Shown here one piece after another: positions 53,969-62,117 of a stretch of 64,000 bases of DNA (its first letter is position 1; every line of letters begins with the position of its first letter). The stretch covers positions 458,481 to 522,480 of the forward strand of contig JADKBS010000005.1 of assembly GCA_016714985.1 (NCBI GenBank), read 5' to 3'. Made by a program: the position numbers and the translations under genes. The notes under the pieces were generated by a model. The model did not search any database and had not been told where the DNA came from. It was given only the letters and a program-made list of their open reading frames with translations. Source of the stretch: Saprospiraceae bacterium. GTDB taxonomy: Bacteria > Bacteroidota > Bacteroidia > Chitinophagales > Saprospiraceae.

Positions 53969-54058
53969 GTGAATCGTGGTTTGTGAATCGTGGTTTGTGA
54001 ATCGTGATTGGTGATTCGGGCTGCGAATCACGAATCACGAGTCACGAGTTACCAATCA
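53969..54058. repeat. gtgaatcgtg word palindrome between cytochrome c and nosZ
   Basis: The left arm 53969-54019 repeats gtgaatcgtggttt three times. The right arm 54022-54058 is gaatcacgaatcacgagtca... and its last bases include the cytochrome c stop codon. Arms nearly touch (2-bp centre). Word class as 379 and 15581. Confidence 0.88.
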
Positions 54059-54532
54059 AAGCGTCCTAAAATACTCCAGTACCTGCCGTGCCTCCTCTTG
54101 GGTAAGGTGTTGGTTGGCCATGGGTGAGCCGTTGAATTCCATCAGCAATTTTTTGGCGATGGGGTCTTCCTTTACCATTTGCTCAGGGTTCAGAATCATG
54201 TTCATCACCCATTCTGGTGAGCGGCGGTCGAGAATGCCTTTTGGTGCCGGGCCGATGAACTTCTCGGTGGGCTTGTGGCAGGCCATGCACATTTTTTCGT
54301 AAACGACCTTGCCTTTGTCGGCCATGGCTTGGTCAACGGTTGCGCTCAGTTCCACGGAGGTGATAGGGCCTACGCCCTTGTTTTCCAGTGGGTCTGGTTC
54401 ATCGGAGACCATGGACTTGGGTTTGGCGGCGGCATCGCCGCCCGCTGCGGCTGGTTCCGACTTGTCGGAGGAGCAGCCAATGGCCGCAAGGAGCATTATC
54501 AATGCGAAGAGGTTTAAGACTTGCTTTTTCAT
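54056..54532 (-). CDS. Mono-haem cytochrome c lipoprotein of the nos cluster
   Basis: 158 residues. A lipoprotein signal (LLAAIGCSSDKSE) and an Ala/Pro-rich linker (to about 60) precede a class I cytochrome c domain. It has the haem motif CMACH near residue 83 and the axial Met probably in NGSPMANQHLT. Position before nosZ suggests it passes electrons to NosZ. The start at 54532 (MKKQVLNLFALIML) is used. Confidence 0.92.
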   Translation of the reverse strand: MKKQVLNLFALIMLLAAIGCSSDKSEPAAAGGDAAAKPKSMVSDEPDPLENKGVGPITSVELSATVDQAMADKGKVVYEKMCMACHKPTEKFIGPAPKGILDRRSPEWVMNMILNPEQMVKEDPIAKKLLMEFNGSPMANQHLTQEEARQVLEYFRTL

Positions 54533-54774
54533 AAACAACTGATTTTGAACGAATTTCAGATTTTTATAATCGAATTACGGATGTTTTTATCCTTTATTCG
54601 ATGGAGCAAAGTTTGCCTCCGTCAATTGCTTGGTTGATGACGATTGTCAGGTGACGGGCTGATATTTGTCAGTAAATAAAAAAAGGTATTTTTATCCGAA
54701 ATGTGTGAGATTTGCAGTTTATTTGTTCAACGATAACTTACTTTAGGCGTATTAACGCCATTCAATATCAAATC

Positions 54775-55185
54775 ATGTTTACCAAAAGTTGCCAATACGC
54801 CATTCGGGCAGTAATCTATATGACAGCGCAGGAGGCCAATGGGAAGAACATGGGCGTGAAGGAAATCGCCGATGCCCTTCAAGTGCCGCAGCAGTTCCTT
54901 GCCAAGATTTTGCAGCAGCTTTCCCGCCACAGCCTCATCAGCAGCGTGAAGGGCCCGAATGGAGGGTTCTACATTAGCGAAGCAAACTCAAAAGTGACGC
55001 TGTTGGACATCGTGGAGTGCATTGATGGGAAGGGGGCGCTGACGAGTTGTATCCTTGGTCTGCCAACTTGTTCAAGTGAGCATCCGTGCCCATTGCACCA
55101 CCATTTCTATGGGAGCAGGGAAGGGCTGAAGAATATTTTGTCCTCCTGTGCGATTGGAGGCATGGTGGAAGGCAATACTTACTGA
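54775..55185 (+). CDS. Rrf2-family regulator, probable [Fe-S] sensor of the nos cluster
   Basis: A 136-residue winged-helix regulator. FTKSCQYAIRAVIYMTAQEA and QVPQQFLAKILQQLSRHSLI form the DNA-binding region. Cys at C92, C99 and C105 (SCILGLPTCSSEHPCPLH) suit an iron-sulfur cluster as in NsrR/IscR, here spaced x6 and x5. Divergent from the nos genes across about 240 bp, so NO- or oxygen-linked control of N2O reduction is likely but inferred. The start at 54775 gives the conserved MFTKS N-terminus. Confidence 0.88.
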   Translation: MFTKSCQYAIRAVIYMTAQEANGKNMGVKEIADALQVPQQFLAKILQQLSRHSLISSVKGPNGGFYISEANSKVTLLDIVECIDGKGALTSCILGLPTCSSEHPCPLHHHFYGSREGLKNILSSCAIGGMVEGNTY

Positions 55186-55223
55186 ATTTACTTTGCTAAG
55201 CAGATTTCTTAAGATTCTCAACA

Positions 55224-55787
55224 ATGCCCGATTCCATCAAGCAATACCATACCATTGGCTGTTGCGGCATAGACTGCGGGCTTTGCCCAAGGTACCACGC
55301 CAAGGGCGACTCAGCTTGTCCGGGTTGTGGTGGACCGGATTTCAAGTTAAAGCACCCGTCCTGTGGGTTTTTGACCTGTTGCGCCATAAAACATGGCTTG
55401 GAAGTTTGCGCTGAATGCGAGGAGTTCCCTTGCAAACGGTTTGACAGTGAGCGGCAGGGGTACGATTCTTTTGTGACCCATCAACAGGTTTTCCCCAATC
55501 AAGCAGCCATCAAAAGCGAAGGACTTTGCTGCTTTCTGGAAAAACAGCACCAACGCATTGGGATACTAAAACACTATTTGGAACATTATGACGATGGCCG
55601 CTCCAAGGGATTCTTCTGCCTTGCCACTGCCCTGTTGCCTATCGAGCATTTGATAAAAACGGAAAGGGAAGTTGGACAAACTGCCCATACAGCTGATGTC
55701 CAATCACGCTGCAAAGCCCTTCGAACCCAGCTCGAAGCCGAGGCCGATAATTTGGGAATTGAATTGAAGTTAAGGACGAAAGCTTAG
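55224..55787 (+). CDS. DUF3795 Cys-rich protein
   Basis: A 187-residue protein with an N-terminal Cys-rich region (CCGIDCGLCPRY, CPGCGG, CGFLTCCAIKHG, CAECEEFPC). This looks like a zinc- or Fe-S-binding DUF3795 domain at about residues 12-75, followed by helices. No known function. It lies 38 bp after the Rrf2 gene on the same strand, so co-transcription is possible. Confidence 0.82.
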   Translation: MPDSIKQYHTIGCCGIDCGLCPRYHAKGDSACPGCGGPDFKLKHPSCGFLTCCAIKHGLEVCAECEEFPCKRFDSERQGYDSFVTHQQVFPNQAAIKSEGLCCFLEKQHQRIGILKHYLEHYDDGRSKGFFCLATALLPIEHLIKTEREVGQTAHTADVQSRCKALRTQLEAEADNLGIELKLRTKA

Positions 55788-56134
55788 TTGCTGCCTATTT
55801 TAGCGGGCCGCTTGTATTTGCAGCAACTGTGGAGGTTTTCATAGACTTTGTCGTCGGCCTTCACTAGGTCAGTATCGTGGCCAACAGCTGCTACGTTCTT
55901 GTGGAGTTGGTCAAGTGTCACCACCTCCGGGTTGAACTTGACGGTGGCCTCTTCGGACTTTTCGTCCCAATAGGCGTACTTCACGCCTTTGACCATCAGC
56001 GCTTTTTCGATGCGCTCCTTGCACATCGAGCAGTTGCCATACACCTTGAATTTTTCGGTGACGTTGCCGCTGTCAATTTTGAAGGACAATGAAAATGCGG
56101 CTATGGTGAGTATGGAAAAGAATAATGCCTTCAT
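55784..56134 (-). CDS. Secreted heavy-metal-associated (HMA) domain protein
   Basis: A 116-residue protein with a signal peptide (about 1-18) and an HMA ferredoxin-like domain. The metal motif is GNCSMCKERIEKAL (CxxC). A C-terminal CCKY pair is extra. Probably a periplasmic copper binder; nearness to nosZ, a copper enzyme, fits. It overlaps the DUF3795 gene end by 4 bp on the opposite strand. Confidence 0.85.
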   Translation of the reverse strand: MKALFFSILTIAAFSLSFKIDSGNVTEKFKVYGNCSMCKERIEKALMVKGVKYAYWDEKSEEATVKFNPEVVTLDQLHKNVAAVGHDTDLVKADDKVYENLHSCCKYKRPAKIGSN

Positions 56135-56313
56135 TTTAAGTAATTGTTGAAATTGTTATGGTTGTTGCAATAGGCTGGAAATCAGTGGATTATTCAGCTA
56201 TCTTTTAGCGAAATAACCTAAACTAATTTCAATGAGGTACTTAATGAGTTCTACTGCAAAGAAAAGGCTTTTTAGACGGTTTTGTTTGTGGAGACAGGTT
56301 AAAGAGTTGTGAA

Positions 56314-56520
56314 GGTTTTGCTTCGCAAAACGTGCTTTTGACGCAGAGGGACGCTGATTTTTTATGATTGGTTATGTTTTGGTTTTGCTTCGCAAAACGT
56401 GCATTTGACGCAGAGGGACGCTGATTTTTTATGATTGGTTGTATTTTTTGCGCAGCAAAAACCAAGCATAAAAAATCATAAAAAATCTGCGTCTTTCTGC
56501 GTCAAAAAACAATTGCGGAG
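56314..56520. repeat. Double 60-bp direct repeat with inverted third copy
   Basis: Direct copies at 56314-56373 and 56381-56440 differ at one base. A diverged reverse-complement copy lies at about 56449-56520 (aaaaaatcataaaaaatctg). Each unit has ttttgcttcgcaaaa, itself a palindrome. This is a larger version of the word-palindrome architecture. Confidence 0.85.
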
Positions 56521-56534
56521 CAATAAAATCAGCT

Positions 56535-57959
56535 TCAGAACACCCACATCACCACTGTCACCGCAAACAGCGCAATCAGCAGAATCGAAATCAAGTCCAA
56601 CCAAAAACCAGAACGCACCATATCCACCACTTTCAGGTGGCCACTGCCGAATACGATGGCATTGGGCGGCGTTGCCATTGGCAACATGAATCCACAGCTG
56701 GCGGCCAATGTCATCGGCACGGCCAGCAGCATTGGCTCCACGCCGGAGCCTTTGGCGATGCCCACCACCACGGGCAGGAACACCATCACCAAGGCCACAT
56801 TCGACATGGCCTCGGAGAGCAGCACCGTCGCCGCCGTCAGCAGCAGCACGAACACAAATGGGCTGGTCGTGCTGCCCTTGAAAGCATTGCCCACCATGTC
56901 AATGAGGCCCGTGGATTTCAGCGCATCCGCCAAGGCTATACCGCCGCCAAACAGCAGCAGGATGCCCCAGGGCAGTTTTTTGGTGCTGTCCCAATCGAGC
57001 AGGAAATCGCCTTGCCCATTGGGTATCAAAAAAAGGGCAATACCTGCCGAAACAGCCACCATTTCATCCGTGTACAAGGTCGTGCCGTTTGCCTTTGGCA
57101 AAAAACTGGTGGAAACCCAAAAGGCCACCGTCGCCATGAAAAGCCAAAAAACCCGCCGCTCGGCCTTGGAGGGCTTGCCCATTTGCGCCAGTTCTGACTG
57201 TATCAGTTCCCTTGCCCCATCGAACCTCCCCAGCCCGTTCCTGAACAGGATTTTCACATTGAGCAGGTAGATGAAAACCAGCAGTAGCAGCATCAACGGC
57301 GTGCCGACCAGCATCCAGTCAAAGAATTTGACATCGTAACCTTGAACCACCATCTGGCTCTTGAAGACGGCATTCGGCGGCGTGCCGATGAGGGTGGCCA
57401 TGCCGCCAATGCTTGCGGCGTAGGCAATGCCCAGCATGATGGCTTTTGCGAAATTGTCCATGCCTGCCGACTTTCCTCCCTTCGTGTCACGCAGCAGCCC
57501 TATTACCGACAGGGCGATGGGCAGCATCATGATGCAGGTGGCTGTATTGCTTATCCACATGCTCATCAGGGCGGTGGAAACCATGAATCCCAATACGATT
57601 CCATCTGCATTGGTGCCGGTCAGGTAAACGATGGTGAGCGCAATCCGACGGTGAAGGTTGCAACGCTCCATGGCCAAAGCCAACAGGAAGCCGCCGAGGA
57701 ACAAGAACACCACCGGTTCCCCATAAGCTGGGGCGACTTCTTTGGTGGTGGCCACGCCGAGCAACGGCAGCAGCACCAACGGGGCCAGTGCGGTGACGGG
57801 CAGGGGTAGCGCCTCCGTGACCCACCAGCCGAGCAGCAAAACGGCCATAGCGAGCACCCGCCACGCCGATGGCTCCAACCCAAATTGTGGAGGCAGGAGC
57901 AACATCAAAAAGAACAGGGTAGGGGAGAGGAAAAGGCCGATTTTTTTCGATAAATCCAT
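56535..57959 (-). CDS. DASS/SLC13-family anion symporter
   Basis: A 474-residue inner-membrane transporter with about 11-12 helices. Two SNT-type motifs expected in the family are seen as WISNTATCIMMLPIAL (about residues 133-148) and the inverted-repeat partner SEAMSNVALVMVFLPVV (about 388). Family members import dicarboxylates, citrate, phosphate or sulfate with sodium. The substrate is unknown. Confidence 0.9.
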   Translation of the reverse strand: MDLSKKIGLFLSPTLFFLMLLLPPQFGLEPSAWRVLAMAVLLLGWWVTEALPLPVTALAPLVLLPLLGVATTKEVAPAYGEPVVFLFLGGFLLALAMERCNLHRRIALTIVYLTGTNADGIVLGFMVSTALMSMWISNTATCIMMLPIALSVIGLLRDTKGGKSAGMDNFAKAIMLGIAYAASIGGMATLIGTPPNAVFKSQMVVQGYDVKFFDWMLVGTPLMLLLLVFIYLLNVKILFRNGLGRFDGARELIQSELAQMGKPSKAERRVFWLFMATVAFWVSTSFLPKANGTTLYTDEMVAVSAGIALFLIPNGQGDFLLDWDSTKKLPWGILLLFGGGIALADALKSTGLIDMVGNAFKGSTTSPFVFVLLLTAATVLLSEAMSNVALVMVFLPVVVGIAKGSGVEPMLLAVPMTLAASCGFMLPMATPPNAIVFGSGHLKVVDMVRSGFWLDLISILLIALFAVTVVMWVF

Positions 57960-58022
57960 AAGGACTTGGCTTTGCGATTGTTTTTCGCAAATGTAGGCTG
58001 TGCAAATGGATTTATGGCCTCC

Positions 58023-58117
58023 CGGTAGTAACGGCCTTTTAGGCCGTCCCGTCGAAGGCCTTTAGGCCGTCCAGCCCTAAAGGGATTTGACAAGCCGGCC
58101 TAAAGGCCATTACTACC
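58023..58117. repeat. ggcctaaaggcc word palindrome between the DASS and macro-domain genes
   Basis: Left arm 58023-58045 (ggtagtaacggccttttagg) pairs with right arm 58096-58117 (ggcctaaaggccattactac). Two further ggcctt(t)aggcc copies lie between. Right arm ends just before the macro-gene stop codon. Confidence 0.8.
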
Positions 58118-58119
58118 AG

Positions 58120-58605
58120 TTACTCTTTAGCAACCACCCCTTGGACGAAGGTCGTATAAACGAAAACGGGCACGCCTATTTTTCCAAGATGTGTCTCCAC
58201 CAAAGGCTGGACTTCTTCCCAATCCAAACCACCTACGCCAGTTGCCAACCTTGGCAGGGCAATAGAGGGGAACCCTATTGTTTTCACCAGTTTGGCCAAT
58301 TCCTTCAAGGAGTGGCCGACGTGGCTGAGGTGCGCCTTGCCAGGGTGGCCGCCGTGGCCAGAAGCTGGTTCCTGGGTGAACAGGTTCACAATGTGAAAGT
58401 GGGTATGGTGGCATTTCCAATGCCATGCACTTCCGGTCCGGGGGGAATGCACTTTGCAATGGTGCCTGAATTCCTTGTACAATTCAGGGTGCCGTGTACG
58501 TAGGCTTAAAGCCAACCCGGAATCAAAATGGTCGTTGGGTGCCACACCGTGTGCAATGGCCGCCGCTTTTGTGAGAAGGATGTCTCCCGTGACTTCTTTA
58601 ATCAT
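58120..58605 (-). CDS. Macro-domain (ADP-ribose-binding) protein
   Basis: A 161-residue single macro domain. IKEVTGDILLTKAAAIAHGV opens the fold (Asp of GD contacts adenine), and SIALPRLATGVGGLDWEEVQ is the phosphate/ribose loop. Macro domains bind or hydrolyse ADP-ribose; the group resembling this (GVGGLDW) includes DNA ADP-ribose removers such as DarG. No DarT-like toxin gene is adjacent. The start at 58605 gives the normal N-terminus. Confidence 0.85.
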   Translation of the reverse strand: MIKEVTGDILLTKAAAIAHGVAPNDHFDSGLALSLRTRHPELYKEFRHHCKVHSPRTGSAWHWKCHHTHFHIVNLFTQEPASGHGGHPGKAHLSHVGHSLKELAKLVKTIGFPSIALPRLATGVGGLDWEEVQPLVETHLGKIGVPVFVYTTFVQGVVAKE

Positions 58606-58857
58606 CATATAGAAAATTTTTAGAAGCAATTTGCCAAGTTCATGTAGCCATGTCGTTTATTAGAATCATTGGCTTTAATGAGAAAAATCAGGTCGGCTCA
58701 AAAATCAAACTACCGGACTACCGGATACATAAAAACCGGACATTGATTATAGTCCACTTTCCGCCTTTCTTTGCACCATCAATTCGAGGTATGAATAGAC
58801 TTTCCGGCAGAAGTCCACGCTGGACGTATGCCATCATAAGCCTATAAATCACCCGAA

Positions 58858-59841
58858 ATGAAAGTTGGAATTACCCGTACCCAGCTTGCAGGGGCTGTCA
58901 TTGCCTGCTTGCAAGCCAACAGGTTTTTGTACCTTGCCTTATTTGCGTTGCTGTTTGTTCCAAAAATTTGGAGCAAGGATGCGCTAACTGTTCTACCGAT
59001 TAAAATGGCAGGTAGGTTGGTATTTGTAGAAGCCAATGTAAATGGCACGAAAGGCCTTTTCATGTTCGATACTGGTGCTGAGAACCTTATGCTAAACAGC
59101 AAGTATTATAAGACTACGAATGCCATTTCTATTCAATCAGAAATAATGGGTTTTGATGGGCAGGCGGTTTACACCAGCCTTGTATGGACAGAAAACATCC
59201 TCATGGGAGACCTTAGGTTGCCAAATGTTCGAGCCTTGTTGCTCGATTTGTCGGCAATGGAGAAAATCAAGCAAATGCCCATCCACGGCATCATAGGGCA
59301 TGATTTGTTGAAAAATACCATGTGGAAACTGGATTTTGATCGCAAGGAATTGTCCCTATTTTTCAACACCGATCCTGACCCAGTATGGCCATTCGGCGCC
59401 CCTCCGACCGATTCCATTGACCTTCAATTCAAAGGGCACTTACCTTATGCGTATGTCAATTTGGGCGGAAAACGCCTTCGCATGGTTTTCGACACGGGTT
59501 CAGAAAGGAATTTGCTACAAACTGGGGCGGTTCACGACCAGCATTTTACCCAACGTGGCCAAATCAAGGTGGCCAGTCTCACTTCCGAAGCCAGCCGCCT
59601 TCGGGCTGGATATGTTCCCGATTTTCACATCGGAATGCTGCAAACTGATTCTTTGGAAGTCGTTTTGACCGACTTGAGGCACCTCCAACAAGAACTGAAT
59701 TTCCGGTTGGATGGCATATTGGGCAACACTTTTTTCAAGGATAGCCAGCTAGCCATTGATTTCCGCCGCCGTAAAGCCTATTTCTGGCGTCGGCCATCAA
59801 ATGGCGTTCATTGGAACATTGCCTACGAGAATGCCCCTTAA
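58858..59841 (+). CDS. Retropepsin-like aspartic protease with two DTG motifs
   Basis: A 327-residue protein with an N-terminal hydrophobic segment (about 23-36), so probably exported. Two internal repeats each carry a catalytic-type motif: FDTGAENLML (Asp at 71) and FDTGSERNLL (Asp at 212). Hydrophobic-Gly motifs follow (IHGIIGHDLL and LDGILGNTFF). This is the layout of a single-chain aspartic protease with both halves kept. The substrate is unknown. It is not part of an obvious operon. Confidence 0.82.
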   Translation: MKVGITRTQLAGAVIACLQANRFLYLALFALLFVPKIWSKDALTVLPIKMAGRLVFVEANVNGTKGLFMFDTGAENLMLNSKYYKTTNAISIQSEIMGFDGQAVYTSLVWTENILMGDLRLPNVRALLLDLSAMEKIKQMPIHGIIGHDLLKNTMWKLDFDRKELSLFFNTDPDPVWPFGAPPTDSIDLQFKGHLPYAYVNLGGKRLRMVFDTGSERNLLQTGAVHDQHFTQRGQIKVASLTSEASRLRAGYVPDFHIGMLQTDSLEVVLTDLRHLQQELNFRLDGILGNTFFKDSQLAIDFRRRKAYFWRRPSNGVHWNIAYENAP

Positions 59842-59898
59842 ATGATTTTTCATCGAAAATTGGCAACTTTCATCCCCAAACCCATTAGATTTGTGGAT

Positions 59899-60477
59899 AT
59901 GGAACTGTTAAACCAACTCGAACCGCTGCTCCGCACTTTCTGGTATGTCGCCATACCTTCCAGTCTCATTTTCTTGCTGCAAACCATCATGACCTTTGCC
60001 GGGGGACACCACGGCGACGGCCTCGATGGCAGCTTCGACACCCACGACGGTGGCCACGACGGGGATGGATTTCAAATCTTCTCCTTCCGCAACCTCATCA
60101 ACTTCCTGTTGGGATTCAGTTGGACGGGCATCAGCCTGAACGCTACCATTGGAAACAACTACGCCCTGATAGCCGTAGCTGTATTGGTGGGCGTGTGCTT
60201 CGTCTGGATGTTTTTCTTTATGATAAAACAACTCCAGCGCCTCTCCGAGGACAATACGTTTAAGTTGGAAGAAACCATCGGCAAAGCGGCGGAAGTCTAT
60301 CTGAAAATCCCCGCCAATCGGCAGGGTAGGGGCAAGGTGCTCGTCAGCGTAAAAGGCTCCACCCACGAACTGGAAGCCATGACCGATGGCCCGGAAATCC
60401 CGTCTGGCGGCAAGGGCAAGGTTGTAGCCATTGACCAAGATACTAGATGCTTGATACTGGATACTTGCAGCACGTAA
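59899..60477 (+). CDS. NfeD-like membrane protein paired with flotillin
   Basis: 192 residues. A hydrophobic helix (about 15-35), a His/Asp/Gly-rich loop (GGHHGDGLDGSFDTHDGGHD), two more helices (to about 110) and a C-terminal OB-fold-like domain (about 125-185, GKAAEVYLKIPANRQGRGKV). Such proteins accompany flotillins in membrane microdomains. The last ~10 residues (TRCLILDTCST) are repeat-encoded. The flotillin gene follows after 72 bp. Confidence 0.8.
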   Translation: MELLNQLEPLLRTFWYVAIPSSLIFLLQTIMTFAGGHHGDGLDGSFDTHDGGHDGDGFQIFSFRNLINFLLGFSWTGISLNATIGNNYALIAVAVLVGVCFVWMFFFMIKQLQRLSEDNTFKLEETIGKAAEVYLKIPANRQGRGKVLVSVKGSTHELEAMTDGPEIPSGGKGKVVAIDQDTRCLILDTCST

Positions 60478-60521
60478 CGCAAATCCAGCATCCAGAAACC
60501 AACATCCAGTATCCAGCATCC
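60438..60521. repeat. gatactggatact word palindrome between the NfeD-like and flotillin genes
   Basis: Left arm 60438-60466 lies inside the 3' end of the NfeD-like gene. Right arm 60483-60521 (atccagcatccag...atccagtatccag) ends about 28 bp before the flotillin ATG. Confidence 0.8.
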
Positions 60522-60549
60522 AATTTTCGTCACCAATTACCTCTATAAT

Positions 60550-62061
60550 ATGAGTTCAATCGTAATCATCGTTGTGGCGGCATTCGTCACGTTCATCACT
60601 TTCATGGCGCTTATCTCAAGGTACAAGCGCTGTCCATCGGACAAAATCCTTGTGATTTATGGAAAAACAGGCGGTACCTCTGCCAAATGTATCCATGGCG
60701 GTGGCGCATTTGTCTGGCCTGTCATCCAGGACTACGCCTACCTCGACCTGAAGCCCCTTTCCATTGAAGCGAACCTGACCAATGCGCTCAGCCGACAGAA
60801 CATCCGGGTGGACGTGCCCTGCCGCTTCACCATTGCCATCAGCACCGAGGCGGACAGCATGAACACGGCTGCGGAAAGGCTGCTCGGCCTCACGCATGAG
60901 GCCATTCAGGAGTTGGCAAAGGACATCCTCTTCGGCCAGTTGCGCCTCGTTATCGCTACCATGACCATTGAGGAGATCAACTCCGATCGGGACAAGTTCC
61001 TCGAAAACATCTCGAAGAACGTGGACAGCGAGCTGAAGAAAATTGGCCTCAAGCTCATCAACGTCAACGTGACGGACATCAAGGACGAGTCCGGCTACAT
61101 CGCTGCCCTCGGTAAGGAGGCTGCCGCAAAGGCCATCAACGAAGCGAAAATCTCCGTTGCGGAGCAAGAGAAAATCGGTGAAACGGGCAAGGCCCTTGCC
61201 GACCGGGAGAAGGACACGCAGATTGCGGAGACGCACCGTGACCGTGACGTGAAGATTGCCATCACGCAGAAAGACCGGGAAATCAGCATTGCTGCTGCCG
61301 CAAAAGACGAGGCCATTGGCCGTGCCGAAGCCGAGCGGGACACCCGTGTGAAGACCTCCGAGGCCAACGCCGTGGCCATCAAGGGCGAGAACGAGGCGAA
61401 AATCAGCATCGCCAACTCCGATGCCCTTCGTCGGGAGAAAGAGGCCGAATCGAATCGCCTTGCCATCACCGCCGAGAAGGTGCAGCAGGCAAGGGCAATG
61501 GAGGAGGCTTATCTTGCAGAGCAAAAAGCAGAGCTTGCCCGCTCCGAGCGGGAGCGCAGCACGCAGATAGCCAACATCGTCATCCCCGCCGAGATTGCGA
61601 AGCAGCGGGCCATCATCGAAGCGCAAGCTGAGGCCGAACGCATCCGGGAGAACGCAAAGGGCGAGGCCGATGCCATCTACGCCAAGATGGAGGCCGAGGC
61701 AAAGGGTCTTTACGAGATACTGACCAAACAGGCCGAGGGCTACAAGGAAGTCGTGTCGGCTGCGGGCGGCGACCCAACCAAAGCCTTCCAACTCCTGCTC
61801 ATCGAAAAGCTGCCTGAACTCGTGAAAACGCAGGTGGAAGCCGTGAAGAACATCAAGATCGATAAGATCACAGTCTGGGACTCCGGCACGGGCGAAAACG
61901 GCGGCACGAGCACTTCCAATTTCGTCTCCGGCATGATGAAAACCGTACCACCGCTCAACGACCTTTTCAATATGGCGGGGCTGAACTTGCCGAGTTATTT
62001 GAAGGGGGCGGAGAATGCGCAGGTGGTGAAGGAGGATGAGGGGAAGAAGGCAAGTGAATAA
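60550..62061 (+). CDS. Flotillin-family (SPFH) membrane protein
   Basis: A 503-residue protein. An N-terminal membrane anchor (about 1-22, IVIIVVAAFVTFITFMALIS), an SPFH domain (about 25-190, YAYLDLKPLSIEANLTNALS) and a long Glu/Ala-rich coiled coil (about 195-400). The C-terminus (about 400-503) ends in NLPSYLKGAENAQVV, common in bacterial flotillins. It organises membrane microdomains. Operon with the NfeD-like gene. Confidence 0.93.
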   Translation: MSSIVIIVVAAFVTFITFMALISRYKRCPSDKILVIYGKTGGTSAKCIHGGGAFVWPVIQDYAYLDLKPLSIEANLTNALSRQNIRVDVPCRFTIAISTEADSMNTAAERLLGLTHEAIQELAKDILFGQLRLVIATMTIEEINSDRDKFLENISKNVDSELKKIGLKLINVNVTDIKDESGYIAALGKEAAAKAINEAKISVAEQEKIGETGKALADREKDTQIAETHRDRDVKIAITQKDREISIAAAAKDEAIGRAEAERDTRVKTSEANAVAIKGENEAKISIANSDALRREKEAESNRLAITAEKVQQARAMEEAYLAEQKAELARSERERSTQIANIVIPAEIAKQRAIIEAQAEAERIRENAKGEADAIYAKMEAEAKGLYEILTKQAEGYKEVVSAAGGDPTKAFQLLLIEKLPELVKTQVEAVKNIKIDKITVWDSGTGENGGTSTSNFVSGMMKTVPPLNDLFNMAGLNLPSYLKGAENAQVVKEDEGKKASE

Positions 62062-62069
62062 TGGAATTG

Positions 62070-62098
62070 AGGTGGTGCCTTTCCCAAAGGCACCACCT
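62070..62098 (+). terminator. Hairpin terminator after the flotillin gene
   Basis: A perfect 13-bp stem (aggtggtgccttt with aaaggcaccacct) around ccc, starting 9 bp after the flotillin stop. It has no long T run, so termination may be weak. Confidence 0.65.
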
Positions 62099-62117
62099 AA
62101 TATTTATCTTTAAGCCT

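Noticed and set aside
56241..56465. 74-codon ORF over the 60-bp repeats
   Set aside because: It is created by the repeat units themselves and has no independent support.
58650..58847. 65-codon plus-strand ORF before the aspartic protease gene
   Set aside because: No family-like sequence, odd composition, and it ends just before the real start; considered chance.
60616..61791. 391-codon antisense ORF inside the flotillin gene
   Set aside because: It mirrors the repetitive Glu/Ala coiled-coil codons; leucine/glycine-rich nonsense with no domain.
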